Below, in pieces: positions 34,040 through 43,214 of a stretch of 64,000 nucleotides of DNA (position 1 is its first letter; every line of letters begins with the position of its first letter). The translations under genes were made by a program, and so were the position numbers. Under the pieces are notes generated by a model, which made no database searches, was not told where the DNA came from, and saw only the letters and a program-made list of their open reading frames with translations. The DNA comes from Porticoccus sp. W117 (GTDB lineage Bacteria > Pseudomonadota > Gammaproteobacteria > Pseudomonadales > Porticoccaceae): the NCBI RefSeq assembly GCF_030341905.1, contig NZ_JATAAF010000003.1:1-64000 (forward strand), in the 5' to 3' direction.

Positions 34040-35176
34040 CTATTTATAAGGTAAGTAATGCCCCGCATCCTCCATATAACGCTTATTCATCACCTTTTCC
34101 TGCGCCAGAAATTCCCGGATAGCGTCGTTAAAACGCCCATCTGCCAGCCAGTGGTAAGAGCAGGTTTCTACCGGCTCAAAACCCCGGCGGATTTTGTGTT
34201 CGCCCTGGGCGCCGGCATCAAAGCGTTGCAAGCCCTGTTCAATGGCGTACTCAATGCCCTGGTAGTAGCAGAGTTCAAAGTGCAGGCCGTCTAATTCCTG
34301 GGCTGTGCCCCAGTAGCGCCCGTACAGGGTGTCGCTGTCGCGGAAAAACAGCCCTGCAGCGACCAGATCACCATTCTCGCCACGGGCGGTCACCAACATA
34401 ATCTGTTCCGCCATTACCCTGCCTATGCGCTGAAAAAAGTCCCGGTTCAGGTAACCAGTTCCGCCGCTGCGTTTCAGATAGGTGCGGTGATACAGCGGGT
34501 AGAACTGATCCCAGAGTTCGCCACTAATTTGCGGCCCTTCAACGCGTTCAATTGTCAGACCGAGCTGCGCCACTTTGCGGCGCTCGCTGCGCAATGTTTT
34601 GCGCTTGCGGGCGTTAAAGACGGCGAGAAAATCATCGAAATGGTTGTAGCCGCGGTTAAACCAGTGAAACTGGGTGCCGCTGCGTCGCTGCAAAAAATCA
34701 ATGTCGCCTAGTAACTCGTCCTGCCCGGAATCCGGGAACAGCAGGTGGACTCCAGAGCAGCTGTGTGCGCTGGCGTATTGGCGAAGGGCGTCGGCGATCG
34801 CCGTTATTCGTACAGCGGCGTCTCCGCCAGGGGCCAATAGTATTCTGGGGCCGGTGGCGGGGGTAAAGGGCACGGCGCTCAGCAGCTTGGGGTAGTAGGG
34901 CAGATCGAGGCGCTGGTAGGCGTCGGCCCAGCTCCAGTCGAACACATATTCACCCCATGAGTGGTATTTCTCGTACAGGGGCAGGGCGGCGATGATTTGG
35001 CCGTTTTCGGTCAGGCCCATGTGGCGGGGCTGCCAGCCAGTGTCGCGGCACACACTGCCACTGTGTTCCAGTGCTTGCAAAAAGTCGTACTGCAAGAATG
35101 GGTATTCGCAACCCAGCAGGGAATTCCATTCGCTGGCGGCAAATTGGTCTATGCTGTTGTAAAAATTAATTTCCAC
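34040..35176 (-). CDS. DUF482 GNAT-like N-acetyltransferase family protein
   Basis: 378 aa protein of the FemAB/GNAT-like COG3146 family. Visible features: EWNSLLGCEYPFLQYDFLQA near residue 17, LPLYEKYHSWGEYVFDWSWA, KRKTLRSERRKVAQLGLTIE, GRYWGTAQELDGLHFELCYY and a QGEHKIRRGFEPVETCSYHW end. These are typical of the family, thought to transfer acyl or aminoacyl groups, but no substrate is known. Divergent from the glutamate-type dehydrogenase. Confidence 0.9.
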   Translation of the reverse strand: MEINFYNSIDQFAASEWNSLLGCEYPFLQYDFLQALEHSGSVCRDTGWQPRHMGLTENGQIIAALPLYEKYHSWGEYVFDWSWADAYQRLDLPYYPKLLSAVPFTPATGPRILLAPGGDAAVRITAIADALRQYASAHSCSGVHLLFPDSGQDELLGDIDFLQRRSGTQFHWFNRGYNHFDDFLAVFNARKRKTLRSERRKVAQLGLTIERVEGPQISGELWDQFYPLYHRTYLKRSGGTGYLNRDFFQRIGRVMAEQIMLVTARGENGDLVAAGLFFRDSDTLYGRYWGTAQELDGLHFELCYYQGIEYAIEQGLQRFDAGAQGEHKIRRGFEPVETCSYHWLADGRFNDAIREFLAQEKVMNKRYMEDAGHYLPYK

Positions 35177-35279
35177 AAGAACTGGTTATATTTGGTTTTA
35201 AGGTTGGATCGTTGCATATACTTGGCGGTCGAACCAGACCCGGTTAACCCTAATAACAACCAAGATGGAGAACAATTCA

Positions 35280-36566
35280 ATGGATGTATTCAAAGACGCG
35301 GTGTCTCGTCTCAACCGCCTGGGCATGGAAGCTGGTATTGATTTGGAAGTCCTGCAGACCCTCAATTACCCGGAGCAAACCGTGACGGCCGCCTTGCCGG
35401 TGCGCATGGACAACGGCCGCACAGAGATATTTGTGGGCCATCGCTGCCGCTTTAACTCTGCCTTGGGGCCCACCAAGGGCGGTATTCGCTACCACCCCGG
35501 TGTGACGGTGGAGGAGGTACAGGCGCTGGCGCTGTGGATGACCATTAAATGTTCCTTGGCCAATATCCCCTACGGCGGCGGCAAGGGTGGCGTTACCGTG
35601 GATCCGAAATCCCTGTCGCCCATGGAGCTGGAGCGCCTGTCCCGCAGTTATATGCGTGCCATGGTGGATGTGGTGGGCCCGTGCCGGGATATTCCCGCCC
35701 CCGACGTGTACACCAACGCCCGCATCATGGGCTGGATGGCCGATGAGTATGAGCGCATCAAGCGGCAAAAAGAACCGGGGGTGATTACCGGTAAGCCCAT
35801 CGAATTGGGCGGCAGCCTGGGCCGGGACGAAGCCACCGGTCGCGGTGCCTACCTGGTTACCCGCCAGTTGGCGCAAAAGCTCAACTGGAACCCCGGCGAT
35901 ATTCGTGTGGCACTGCAGGGCTTTGGTAACGCCGGTTACCACGTGGCGCGGCTGTTGCACGCTGATGGCTACCGCATCGTTGCGGTCAGCGACTCCCAGG
36001 GGGCCATCTATTCGGAAAAGGGTTTTGATGTGGAAAGCCTGTATAAATACAAGCAAGAGCAGCGCAAGCTGGAAGCGGTGTACTGCGAGGGTTCAGTCTG
36101 CTCTCTGCAGGAACACCAGCGCATCAGCAATGAAGAGCTGCTGGAGCTGGATGTGGATCTATTGATTCCGGCGGCTCTGGAGGGGGTAATCAACGAAAGC
36201 AATGCCAGCCGCATCAAGGCGCCGGTGATTGTGGAAGTGGCCAACGGCCCCATCGACAGCGGTGCTGATGCCCTGTTGGAACAGCAGGGCATACAGGTGT
36301 TGCCCGATGTACTCGCCAACGCCGGTGGCGTGGTGGTCAGTTACTTTGAATGGGTACAAAACCGTCAGGGCTGGGCCTGGGGATTGGAACAGGTGCGTGA
36401 GCGTTTGCAAGAGACCCTCGCCGAAGCCTTCGACAATATGTGGCAGGTGCATAAGGACGAGGGCGTGCCGTTACGCAATGCCGCCTATGCGGTGGCCCTG
36501 CGACGTATCTCCAAAGCCATCAGCAGTCACGGTACTCAGGAGTACTTCCAGAACGGAGAAGGGTGA
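35280..36566 (+). CDS. Glu/Leu/Phe/Val dehydrogenase (NAD(P)-dependent glutamate dehydrogenase type)
   Basis: Reversible oxidative deamination, most likely glutamate to 2-oxoglutarate. 428 aa. GPTKGGIRYHPGVTVEEVQA and PYGGGKGGVTVDPKSLS carry the catalytic Lys residues; PAPDVYTNARIMGWMADEY follows; VALQGFGNAGYHVARLLHAD is the nucleotide loop. ATG 35280 is preferred (GGAG nine bases upstream); ATG 35265 is an alternative. The length fits the hexameric S_50_II type. Leucine or phenylalanine use cannot be ruled out. Confidence 0.92.
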   Translation: MDVFKDAVSRLNRLGMEAGIDLEVLQTLNYPEQTVTAALPVRMDNGRTEIFVGHRCRFNSALGPTKGGIRYHPGVTVEEVQALALWMTIKCSLANIPYGGGKGGVTVDPKSLSPMELERLSRSYMRAMVDVVGPCRDIPAPDVYTNARIMGWMADEYERIKRQKEPGVITGKPIELGGSLGRDEATGRGAYLVTRQLAQKLNWNPGDIRVALQGFGNAGYHVARLLHADGYRIVAVSDSQGAIYSEKGFDVESLYKYKQEQRKLEAVYCEGSVCSLQEHQRISNEELLELDVDLLIPAALEGVINESNASRIKAPVIVEVANGPIDSGADALLEQQGIQVLPDVLANAGGVVVSYFEWVQNRQGWAWGLEQVRERLQETLAEAFDNMWQVHKDEGVPLRNAAYAVALRRISKAISSHGTQEYFQNGEG

Positions 36567-36583
36567 GTTCGCTTCCACGCCTC

Positions 36584-36677
36584 CGTCATTGCGAGGAGCC
36601 CGCAGGGCGACGCGGCAATCCAGAGTCTTTGCGTTAATTAAAAGACTCTGGATTGCTTCGCTACGCTCGCAATGACG
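36584..36677. repeat. Palindromic dispersed element, GTCATTGCGAG family
   Basis: CGTCATTGCGAGGAGCCCGC at the left and CTACGCTCGCAATGACG at the right. Inner CGGCAATCCAGAGTCTTT/AAAGACTCTGGATTGC arms pair along 16 bases. Lies between the convergent dehydrogenase and phoR genes. It is close in sequence to the 7618-7699 copy. Confidence 0.87.
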
Positions 36678-36693
36678 GGAACGGAATCGAGAT

Positions 36694-37980
36694 TTACTCC
36701 ACCACCCGATTTTTCGGAAAGCGGCAGCTGAATACTGAGCCCTTGCCCAGGGTGCTGTCGATCTCCAGTGAGCCCTCGTGACGCAGCATCACGTGTTTGA
36801 CAATGGCCAGGCCCAGGCCGGTGCCGCCAGAGCTGGAGGTGCGGCTGGCGTCTACCCGGTAAAAGCGCTCGGTAAGGCGCGGCAAGTGGGCCGGATCGAT
36901 ACCAATGCCGTTGTCACGCACATCAATGTGCAGGGCGGAGTCGTTGTTTTCCACGCGAATGTCGATGTCGCAGCCATCCGGGTTGTGGCGCACGGCATTG
37001 AATGCCAGGTTGGATATAGCGCTGTGCAATTGCGAACGCTTGCCGCGCAGAGCCAGGCCTTTGCCTCCGTGCAGAGTAATCTGGTGTTTGCCCTCGCTGA
37101 GAGCCTGAGCATCGGTAACAATCTGTTCCAGCATGGGCTCCAGGGGAGCCACTTTTTTACCCGCATGCTGTTCCAGGGATTCCAGCTTCGACAGCATCAC
37201 CAGGTCGTCCGCCAGACTGCGCATGCGCTTGGTTTGCTGGCCCATTTGCCCCATGGCGCGGGTGACTGGCTCCGGCAGCATATCTCCCATCTGAGTCAGG
37301 TTTTCCAGGTAGCCGGAAATTACCGTCAGCGGGGTGCGCAGCTCGTGGGAGATGTTGCCGACAAATTCCTTGCGCATTTCTTCCAGATTGCGCAGCCGCG
37401 TGATATCGCGCACTACCAGCACCACTTCGTCGTCACCAAAGGCTGCAGCACTGCAGGCGAGGATGCGGGTGATGCTGCCGGGGGCGCGAATTTCCAGCGC
37501 CTCGCCAAACTCCTGCTGTTGAATAAACTCCACAAAATGGGGCTCGCGTACCAGGTTGACGATGGGTTGGTAGCGGTCTCCGGATTGCAATGACAGCAGG
37601 TGCTCGGCGCAGGGGTTCCACCACTCCAGAGCGCGGTTGCGGTCGAGGATCAAGATGCCGTCGCTGAGGGCGTCGGTGATCTTCTGAATGCGAATGGTGA
37701 GGGATCGCAGGTTGTGGTGGCTGCGCAACACCCGTTTGTGGAGCCGGTAGAGGCTGTCGGACATATCGCCCCACACACCGCTGGCTTCCGGCGGCAGGCC
37801 GCGGGCGCCGTTGTCGAGCCAGCGGTAAATCTGCTGAATCTTGATAAACCCCCAGGCGATGTACCCCAGGCAACCCAGCAACAGAGTGATCAACAGGTGG
37901 CCGTTGAAGTACCCAAACAGCAACAGGCCAAGCAGCAGCAGAACAATGCGCTGTATTTCGGTGTGCAGGCTTCTTTTCAA
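36694..37980 (-). CDS. phoR: Phosphate regulon sensor histidine kinase PhoR
   Basis: Autokinase that phosphorylates PhoB when phosphate is scarce. 428 aa: two N-terminal hydrophobic segments (about 10-45), PAS domain about 95-190 (DALSDGILILDRNRALEWWN), HisKA ISHELRTPLTVISGYLENL with the phospho-acceptor His, and HATPase_c with N box NAVRHNPDGCD, DNGIGIDPAHL, FYRVDASRTSSSGGTGLGLA. It lies 43 bases downstream of phoB on the same strand. No large periplasmic domain, as expected for PhoR. Confidence 0.97.
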   Translation of the reverse strand: MKRSLHTEIQRIVLLLLGLLLFGYFNGHLLITLLLGCLGYIAWGFIKIQQIYRWLDNGARGLPPEASGVWGDMSDSLYRLHKRVLRSHHNLRSLTIRIQKITDALSDGILILDRNRALEWWNPCAEHLLSLQSGDRYQPIVNLVREPHFVEFIQQQEFGEALEIRAPGSITRILACSAAAFGDDEVVLVVRDITRLRNLEEMRKEFVGNISHELRTPLTVISGYLENLTQMGDMLPEPVTRAMGQMGQQTKRMRSLADDLVMLSKLESLEQHAGKKVAPLEPMLEQIVTDAQALSEGKHQITLHGGKGLALRGKRSQLHSAISNLAFNAVRHNPDGCDIDIRVENNDSALHIDVRDNGIGIDPAHLPRLTERFYRVDASRTSSSGGTGLGLAIVKHVMLRHEGSLEIDSTLGKGSVFSCRFPKNRVVE

Positions 37981-38023
37981 GCCGGGGACTCCCCAAGGTG
38001 CTGAAAGGTAATGGAGGTGGTTG

Positions 38024-38728
38024 TCAGCCCTGTTCGGCTACTTTGGTGGAAAAGCGGTAGCCGGCGCCGCGCACAGTTTGAATGAAACGGTCGTGGCCAT
38101 CAACACTCAGGGCTTTGCGCAGGCGGCGGATATGCACGTCGACGGTGCGTTCCTCCATGTACACATTGCCGCCCCACACGTGGTCGAGAATCTGGTCGCG
38201 GCTGTACACCCGCTCCTGGTGGGTCAGAAAGAATTCCAGCAGGCGGTATTCAGTGGGGCCCATGGAAACCGGCACATCGTTGATGCTCACCCGGTGGCTG
38301 ATGGGGTCGAACAACAGGCCGTCGATGGCAATGGGTTCTTCCGGTGCCTCCGGGCCGCTGCGGCGCAGCAGTGCCTTGATGCGGGCGATAAGCTCGCGGG
38401 GCGAGAAGGGCTTGGTGATGTAGTCGTCGGCACCGGAATCGAAGCCCTGGATTTTGTTGTCCTCGTCGGACTTGGCGGTGAGCATGATCACCGGCAGCCG
38501 GTTGGTCAGTTCCTGGCGCTTGAGGCGGCGCACCAGCTCAATGCCGCTGGTGCCGGGCATCATCCAGTCCAGCAACACCAGGTCGGGGCGCTCATCAATG
38601 ATCAGACTGTGGGCATCCTGGGCGTTTGCGGCCTGCAGGCAGTTATAACCCGCCACTTCCAGTGCCATTACAATCATGTCGCGAATGGGGGCTTCATCGT
38701 CCACCACGAGAATGGTTGCCTGTTGCAT
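38024..38728 (-). CDS. phoB: Phosphate regulon response regulator PhoB
   Basis: OmpR-type regulator that binds Pho boxes and recruits sigma-70 RNA polymerase. 234 aa: receiver domain ILVVDDEAPIRDMIVMALEV, phospho-Asp in LVLLDWMMPGTSGIELVRRL, KPFSPRELIARIKALLRR; winged helix from about 135 with DQILDHVWGGNVYMEERTVD and VHIRRLRKAL. ATG 38728 has GGTGGAG upstream. Pho half-sites 36-64 bases upstream imply autoregulation. Confidence 0.97.
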   Translation of the reverse strand: MQQATILVVDDEAPIRDMIVMALEVAGYNCLQAANAQDAHSLIIDERPDLVLLDWMMPGTSGIELVRRLKRQELTNRLPVIMLTAKSDEDNKIQGFDSGADDYITKPFSPRELIARIKALLRRSGPEAPEEPIAIDGLLFDPISHRVSINDVPVSMGPTEYRLLEFFLTHQERVYSRDQILDHVWGGNVYMEERTVDVHIRRLRKALSVDGHDRFIQTVRGAGYRFSTKVAEQG

Positions 38729-38763
38729 AACTCCACCTGTAAATAACAAACCAGTGCTATTAG

Positions 38764-38792
38764 ATGACGGCAGTGTGACAGCAATATTACAG
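38764..38792 (-). promoter_or_regulatory. Tandem Pho box upstream of phoB
   Basis: On the minus strand three 7-bp half-sites at exact 11-bp spacing: CTGTAAT (38792-38786), CTGTCAC (38781-38775), CCGTCAT (38770-38764). The first two make a near-consensus 18-bp Pho box. The arrangement matches the one before pstS. Confidence 0.85.
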
Positions 38793-38843
38793 GGGTGGCG
38801 CGCCCTCGTCATGGGGCGCTTTGAGGAGGAGTGGTTGTGGCTG

Positions 38844-39314
38844 TTAGCCTTTCACTTGCTCTTGGTGGGCGTTGTGCAGCACTTCGATCATGCGGTCTTC
38901 AATTTCAAAGCGCGCCGCCAGTGATTCCCCCAGTTGTGATAAATCCACAGTCAGGGTTTCCAGGTCATCGGTGGCCAGGTATTTGTCGTTAAAATCCAGC
39001 GCTGCCTGGGTGGCGTGGTGTACATCGGTAAGCAGCTGGCTGGCTTCACTGAGCGCCTCCTTGTCGCCGAAGGCGCGGCCTTCCTCCATCAACTGCTGAT
39101 ACACCTCAAAGTGGCCGGCGGAAATGTAATCCACCAGGTTTTCACACAGGGATTGCAATTGGTTGCCGTGTTCCGGGTTGCCACTGTCAAATTCAGGTAC
39201 GTTGCTCAGTTCGCAGTAGCCCACCAACAACTCCTGACGATTTTGCAGCCAGCGGTCGATGATGTTGCTCACCCCGCCCCAGCGCTCTTGCAGTGATTTG
39301 CAGTCTTCTAACAT
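38844..39314 (-). CDS. rsd: Regulator of sigma D, Rsd/AlgQ family
   Basis: Small helical anti-sigma protein that binds region 4 of sigma-70 and shifts polymerase to alternative sigma factors in stationary phase. 156 aa (E. coli Rsd 158, AlgQ 160). Visible: MLEDCKSLQERWGGVSNIID start and WLQNRQELLVGYCEL, then LCENLVDYISAGHFEVYQQL and RFEIEDRMIEVLH at the end, all Rsd/AlgQ hallmarks. Placed between phoB and dsbB, as algQ lies near dsbB in Pseudomonas. Confidence 0.94.
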   Translation of the reverse strand: MLEDCKSLQERWGGVSNIIDRWLQNRQELLVGYCELSNVPEFDSGNPEHGNQLQSLCENLVDYISAGHFEVYQQLMEEGRAFGDKEALSEASQLLTDVHHATQAALDFNDKYLATDDLETLTVDLSQLGESLAARFEIEDRMIEVLHNAHQEQVKG

Positions 39315-39339
39315 TGTCTGGATTCTTGTCTGTTTTTAT

Positions 39340-39861
39340 TCAGGAGTTGATTTTATCGGTCTTGCGACAGATCTGCCACAGGGCAAGAGCCGCCAGGCCA
39401 ATAAAACAGACCAGCGTCCAGCCGGGAATGCTCAGCCCCAGGAAGGTCCACTGCACCTCGGCGCAGTTGCCATCGCCACGCAGCAGCTTGCTGAGGGCGG
39501 TGGTGAAAGATTCCACTTGAAACAGGTAGTCCACGGAGGCGCCGCAGTCGGGGATATAAGGGTGGTCTTTGGGCAGGCTTTGCAACCACAGCTGTTTGCC
39601 GGAAAAGAAACTGCCGGTCAGCGCCATGGCTGCCGTCAGCAGGGAATAGATACGCACCCCTAGCTGCCTTGGATTGTGTACGGCAGCGAGCAGGGCCACA
39701 ACGCCGGTGGCGATTACAAAAACCCGTTGCAGGATGCACATGTAACAGGGTTCCAGCTCCATGACTTCCTGCATATAAAACGCGGTGGCCATCAGGCCGC
39801 AGCAGATCAGGAAGATAATCAGAAAACAGGTTCTGATACTGGGTAAACGGTTAATCGACAT
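39340..39861 (-). CDS. dsbB: Disulfide bond formation protein DsbB
   Basis: Inner-membrane quinone reductase that reoxidises DsbA. 173 aa with four TM segments. First cysteine pair in ELEPCYMCILQRV (CxxC), second pair in PDCGAS and GNCAEVQWTFLGLSIPGW of the second periplasmic loop. ATG 39861 is chosen: an upstream extension in frame has no TM or motif character. Between rsd and acpH on the same strand. Confidence 0.95.
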   Translation of the reverse strand: MSINRLPSIRTCFLIIFLICCGLMATAFYMQEVMELEPCYMCILQRVFVIATGVVALLAAVHNPRQLGVRIYSLLTAAMALTGSFFSGKQLWLQSLPKDHPYIPDCGASVDYLFQVESFTTALSKLLRGDGNCAEVQWTFLGLSIPGWTLVCFIGLAALALWQICRKTDKINS

Positions 39862-39946
39862 TGCTCGTCCGTGTTTCTTGGTGAAAAAGTGGGGCGAGTA
39901 TGGCAGAAAGCGCTTTTGACCTGCAATCGGGCAGAGTAAAGATTGG

Positions 39947-40540
39947 TTAACGCCCGTCGAGTTGTCGGCGCTTTTCACTGGCGAACTGTTCTGCCCGAGG
40001 CCACAGTTGTTGGAATTCCGTTTCCATTGCCGCCAGTTGTCGCTCAATCTGCGGCATACCCTCAGTCAAATCCACAGGCCTGCGAAAACGCAGGCTGATG
40101 CGCGCTAATGCCTGCTCAATGGCGCCGCTGGCGGCATAGCTTTCCAGTAATTCGATGCGCGGTGCATGGTCGGCAAATTTTTGTGCGCGCCGGGGTAGTT
40201 GTGCGTAATAACTCCGCAGCTGCTCGTAGAATTCGCCACAGAAGTGGGCGAGTGGCTGGTGGTGATGGTGTTGCCAGCGGCGCGCCAGCAGGTGGTCGTA
40301 ACTCAGGTCAATGGCAATCCCGGCAAAGCGCCGGAACGGCGTTGTAAAACGCGCTCGTGCCGCGATGAATTCCGGTTGATGGTCAAACCAGCTGTCGATG
40401 GCGCGATGCAGGGCAATGCCCTGCTCGATACGCCGGGGTAGCTCACCCTGTAACGGGCCTTTGACAAAATCCCCCAGCAAACCACCAATTTTTATCTCCG
40501 GGTCGCTACCAGAGAGAAGAATATGGGCCAGGTAGTTCAT
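39947..40540 (-). CDS. acpH: Acyl carrier protein phosphodiesterase AcpH
   Basis: Removes the 4'-phosphopantetheine group from holo-ACP. 197 aa (E. coli 193). HD-like metal residues: MNYLAHILLSGSDPEIKIGG, LLGDFVKGPLQGELPRRIEQ and GIALHRAIDSWFDHQPEFIA are diagnostic. GIAIDLSYDHLLARRW follows. Six bases after the gshA stop, so the two are probably in one transcript. Confidence 0.94.
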   Translation of the reverse strand: MNYLAHILLSGSDPEIKIGGLLGDFVKGPLQGELPRRIEQGIALHRAIDSWFDHQPEFIAARARFTTPFRRFAGIAIDLSYDHLLARRWQHHHHQPLAHFCGEFYEQLRSYYAQLPRRAQKFADHAPRIELLESYAASGAIEQALARISLRFRRPVDLTEGMPQIERQLAAMETEFQQLWPRAEQFASEKRRQLDGR

Positions 40541-40546
40541 CTTTGG

Positions 40547-42157
40547 TCAGAGTTCGAAGTCGCAGCCGCGGTAGTAATTGGCCAAAAACTCGTCGAACGG
40601 TATCTCATCCGCCGCTTCAATCTCCCGCTGTTTGGCCAGGGAGTCTCGGGCTTGTTGCTGCAGCTGTTCTTCCATTGCCGGGTCCATAGGGGAATCCATA
40701 AAGTATTCCCGGTGCTGGCGGGCGTGCTGCAGGGAGCACTGGAAGTAGGTGGAGCCGGAGCTGCGCATTTCATCCAGCAATTGCGCTGAGGGAGCGGCAT
40801 CAGGGTTGTCTGCCAACTGGGCATAGCTCGCCAATGCCTCGCTGTAGTCACTGCCGCCATTGGCATTGTCCAACAGCGTGGCAACCGGCGCCATGGCGGC
40901 CAGCAGCTCATCTTGCCATTGCCGTACCGGCACCTCTGTTTCATGGCGCAGCAGAGTCAATTCCGGGTCGCGGCCGCGATACACCATGCGGCGCTGGTTT
41001 TCGAGGATTCCGTAGTACTCGGCGGTGTAGGTGGTGGGGCTGTCGCTCAGCAGGCACATCACCAGAAAGGTGTCGATAAAACGCATTTGCTGGACGCTGA
41101 TGCCCACTGGCAGCAGCGGGTTCAAGTCCAGACAGCGCACCTCGATGTACTCAATACCCCGCTCCCACAGGGCGCGCACCGGTGGCTCGCCGGAGTGAGT
41201 GGTGCGTTTGGGGCGGATCAGGCTGTAGAACTCATTTTCGATCTGCAGCATATGGGTGTTGAGTTGCCGATAGCTGCCGTTGGCATCTTTCAGGCCAATA
41301 CCCTCATATTCCGGGTAAGGCTTGATGAGCGCTCCTCGCAGGGTGTGTATGTACTGATCCAGCGTGTTGTAGCACACCACCAGGGAATCCTGAGCAGAGC
41401 TTTGGTAGCCCAAATCACCCATGCGCAAGGAGGTGCCAAAGGGGCTGTGCAGGCTGTGGCTGTCAGCCCCGACGGGCTGCAGTTTGTGGGGGCGGTTTCT
41501 GACAAAGCTGCGGCACACCGCCGGTGAGGCGCCAAACAGGTACATCAGCAACCAGAAGTTGCGGCGGAAGTTGCGAATCAGCCCCAGGTAACCTTCGGTT
41601 TTGTAATCTTGCAGTGAACCGCTGTGGCCGTCCGCCTGTTGCAGGGTTTGCCACAGCTCATCGGGCAATGAAAAGTTGTAGTGAATGCCGGCAATAGTCT
41701 GCATCAGGCGACCGTAGCGGTGCCCCAGGCCAATGCGGTAGGTGCGCTTCATGGTACCCACGTTGGAGGTGCCATAGCGGGCTTCAGGAATATCCTCATC
41801 GGCCCCCAGCACACAGGGCATACTGTTGACCCACAGGAGCTCGTCGCCTATCTGGCGGTAAGTGTAGCGGTGCAATTGCTCCAGAGTGTCCAGCGTGGCC
41901 TGGTGGCTGTGAACCGGCTCGGTAATAAACTCCAACAGCGCCTCGGAAAAATCCGTGGTGATGGAGGGGTGGGTAAGGGTAGAGCCGAGGCTGGCCGGGT
42001 GTGGCGTTAAGGCCAACTGGCCCTGAGGTGTTACCCGCAGGCTCTCTTTTTCCACGCCGTGGCGAATACCGCTCAACAGGGACTCGTGGTTGGGCTCGCT
42101 GAGCAGAGACAGGCGTTGTTTCAGCTGGCCGGACAGCAGTTCGCAATCGTTGGACAA
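40547..42157 (-). CDS. gshA: Glutamate-cysteine ligase GshA
   Basis: ATP-dependent first step of glutathione synthesis. 536 aa, class I (E. coli 518). GIRHGVEKESLRVTPQGQLA, HPSITTDFSEALLEFITEP, WVNSMPCVLGADEDIPEARYG, GLGHRYGRLMQTIAGIHYNF and YIEVRCLDLNPLLPVGIS are family motifs for the substrate and metal sites. The C-terminal 60 residues are acidic and Gln-rich. gshB is not in the window. Confidence 0.96.
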   Translation of the reverse strand: MSNDCELLSGQLKQRLSLLSEPNHESLLSGIRHGVEKESLRVTPQGQLALTPHPASLGSTLTHPSITTDFSEALLEFITEPVHSHQATLDTLEQLHRYTYRQIGDELLWVNSMPCVLGADEDIPEARYGTSNVGTMKRTYRIGLGHRYGRLMQTIAGIHYNFSLPDELWQTLQQADGHSGSLQDYKTEGYLGLIRNFRRNFWLLMYLFGASPAVCRSFVRNRPHKLQPVGADSHSLHSPFGTSLRMGDLGYQSSAQDSLVVCYNTLDQYIHTLRGALIKPYPEYEGIGLKDANGSYRQLNTHMLQIENEFYSLIRPKRTTHSGEPPVRALWERGIEYIEVRCLDLNPLLPVGISVQQMRFIDTFLVMCLLSDSPTTYTAEYYGILENQRRMVYRGRDPELTLLRHETEVPVRQWQDELLAAMAPVATLLDNANGGSDYSEALASYAQLADNPDAAPSAQLLDEMRSSGSTYFQCSLQHARQHREYFMDSPMDPAMEEQLQQQARDSLAKQREIEAADEIPFDEFLANYYRGCDFEL

Positions 42158-42178
42158 AACAGGCTCCCTGAGATGTGG

Positions 42179-42460
42179 TTAGCTGGTAACCAGCTCTGCT
42201 TCAGCGTCACTGGTGGCCTCGGTTTCCTCAGTTGGCTGTTGGTCTGTGGGCGCCAATAGGGGGCGCCCTCTGGAATCCAGCTCGCAGGTAACCACAGCGC
42301 CGCGCAGGGAATAGTCCTTGGCGTTCACCTCTACCAACTGGTTGAGGGCCACGTCGTGGTGAGGGCTGCGGAACAGGGCGGTGGCTTCGCTACCGGATGC
42401 CCATTCGCCGTCTTTATTCAGGTATTGGCCATGCTGATTTTGCAAAATAAACACGGTCAT
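42179..42460 (-). CDS. Conserved hypothetical protein (93 aa)
   Basis: Small soluble protein: MTVFILQNQHGQYLNKDGEW start, SGSEATALFRSPHHDVALNQ middle and an acidic Thr/Glu-rich tail. No known domain. The first 60 residues suggest a small beta fold with one helix. Immediately upstream of gshA on the same strand (21-base gap) and likely co-transcribed. ATG 42460 with GGAGAG upstream. Confidence 0.78.
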   Translation of the reverse strand: MTVFILQNQHGQYLNKDGEWASGSEATALFRSPHHDVALNQLVEVNAKDYSLRGAVVTCELDSRGRPLLAPTDQQPTEETEATSDAEAELVTS

Positions 42461-42613
42461 AATTGATCGAACTCTCCTGGCTGAACCTTATTTCCAATGG
42501 AACACAGTTAATTGAGCACACTTGACTGAACGCAGATAAAGAGAAAGGATGAGCTGTCACACTGTGTGCTGACAGTGTAACCCGACACTTTCACCAATTG
42601 GAACTACAACGCT

Positions 42614-43183
42614 ATGACAAAACGAGTCCTGGTCCCCATTGCCGATGGCAGCGAAGACATTGAAGTGGTCACCATTGTCGACGTACTGCGTCGCGCCGGT
42701 GCCGACGTCACCCTGGCCAGTGTGGCGCCCGAGGGGCGAGTGGCGGTGACCACCGCTCACCAAATACAGATAACCGCAGATGGCCATATTGACGACTGTG
42801 GTGACAACTGGGATTTGATCGCTGTGCCCGGCGGTATTCCCGGTGCTGAGCACATGCGCGATACCCCGCGGTTGATCGATCTGCTGAAACAACAGGCGGC
42901 TGCCGGCAAACTGTACGCTGCCATCTGCGCGTCACCGGCATTGGTGCTGGCCACCAGCGGTTTGCTGGCGGACAAAAAAGCCACTGGCTACCCCGCTTAC
43001 CAACAGATGGATGCCGCTGTCGTGGACAGTCAGTCGCGAGTGTTGGTAGACGGCAATTGCATCACCAGCCAGGGGCCGGGTACTACTCTGGAATTTGCCC
43101 TGACGCTGGTGGAGCAACTGTACGACAGCCGCAAGCGCAGTGAGGTGGGTGAGCCTATGATCGCGGAGGCGATCTATTTATAA
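42614..43183 (+). CDS. yajL: DJ-1/YajL-family protein
   Basis: 189 aa of the DJ-1/PfpI superfamily, acting as a chaperone or repair enzyme for oxidised or glycated proteins. PIADGSEDIEVVTIVDVLRR carries the conserved Glu, VPGGIPGAEHMRDTPRLIDL follows, and AAICASPALVLATSGLL holds the nucleophilic Cys of the elbow. Length and motif order match YajL/DJ-1 more closely than PfpI. Followed by a terminator-like hairpin. Confidence 0.92.
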   Translation: MTKRVLVPIADGSEDIEVVTIVDVLRRAGADVTLASVAPEGRVAVTTAHQIQITADGHIDDCGDNWDLIAVPGGIPGAEHMRDTPRLIDLLKQQAAAGKLYAAICASPALVLATSGLLADKKATGYPAYQQMDAAVVDSQSRVLVDGNCITSQGPGTTLEFALTLVEQLYDSRKRSEVGEPMIAEAIYL

Positions 43184-43188
43184 ACGCA

Positions 43189-43214
43189 ATAAAATAAACG
43201 TCCTGTTTATTTTG
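43189..43214 (+). terminator. Terminator after yajL
   Basis: AAATAAAC, loop GTCC, TGTTTATTT then TGTTG. A-T-rich stem with T-rich tail, just past the yajL stop. Confidence 0.6.
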
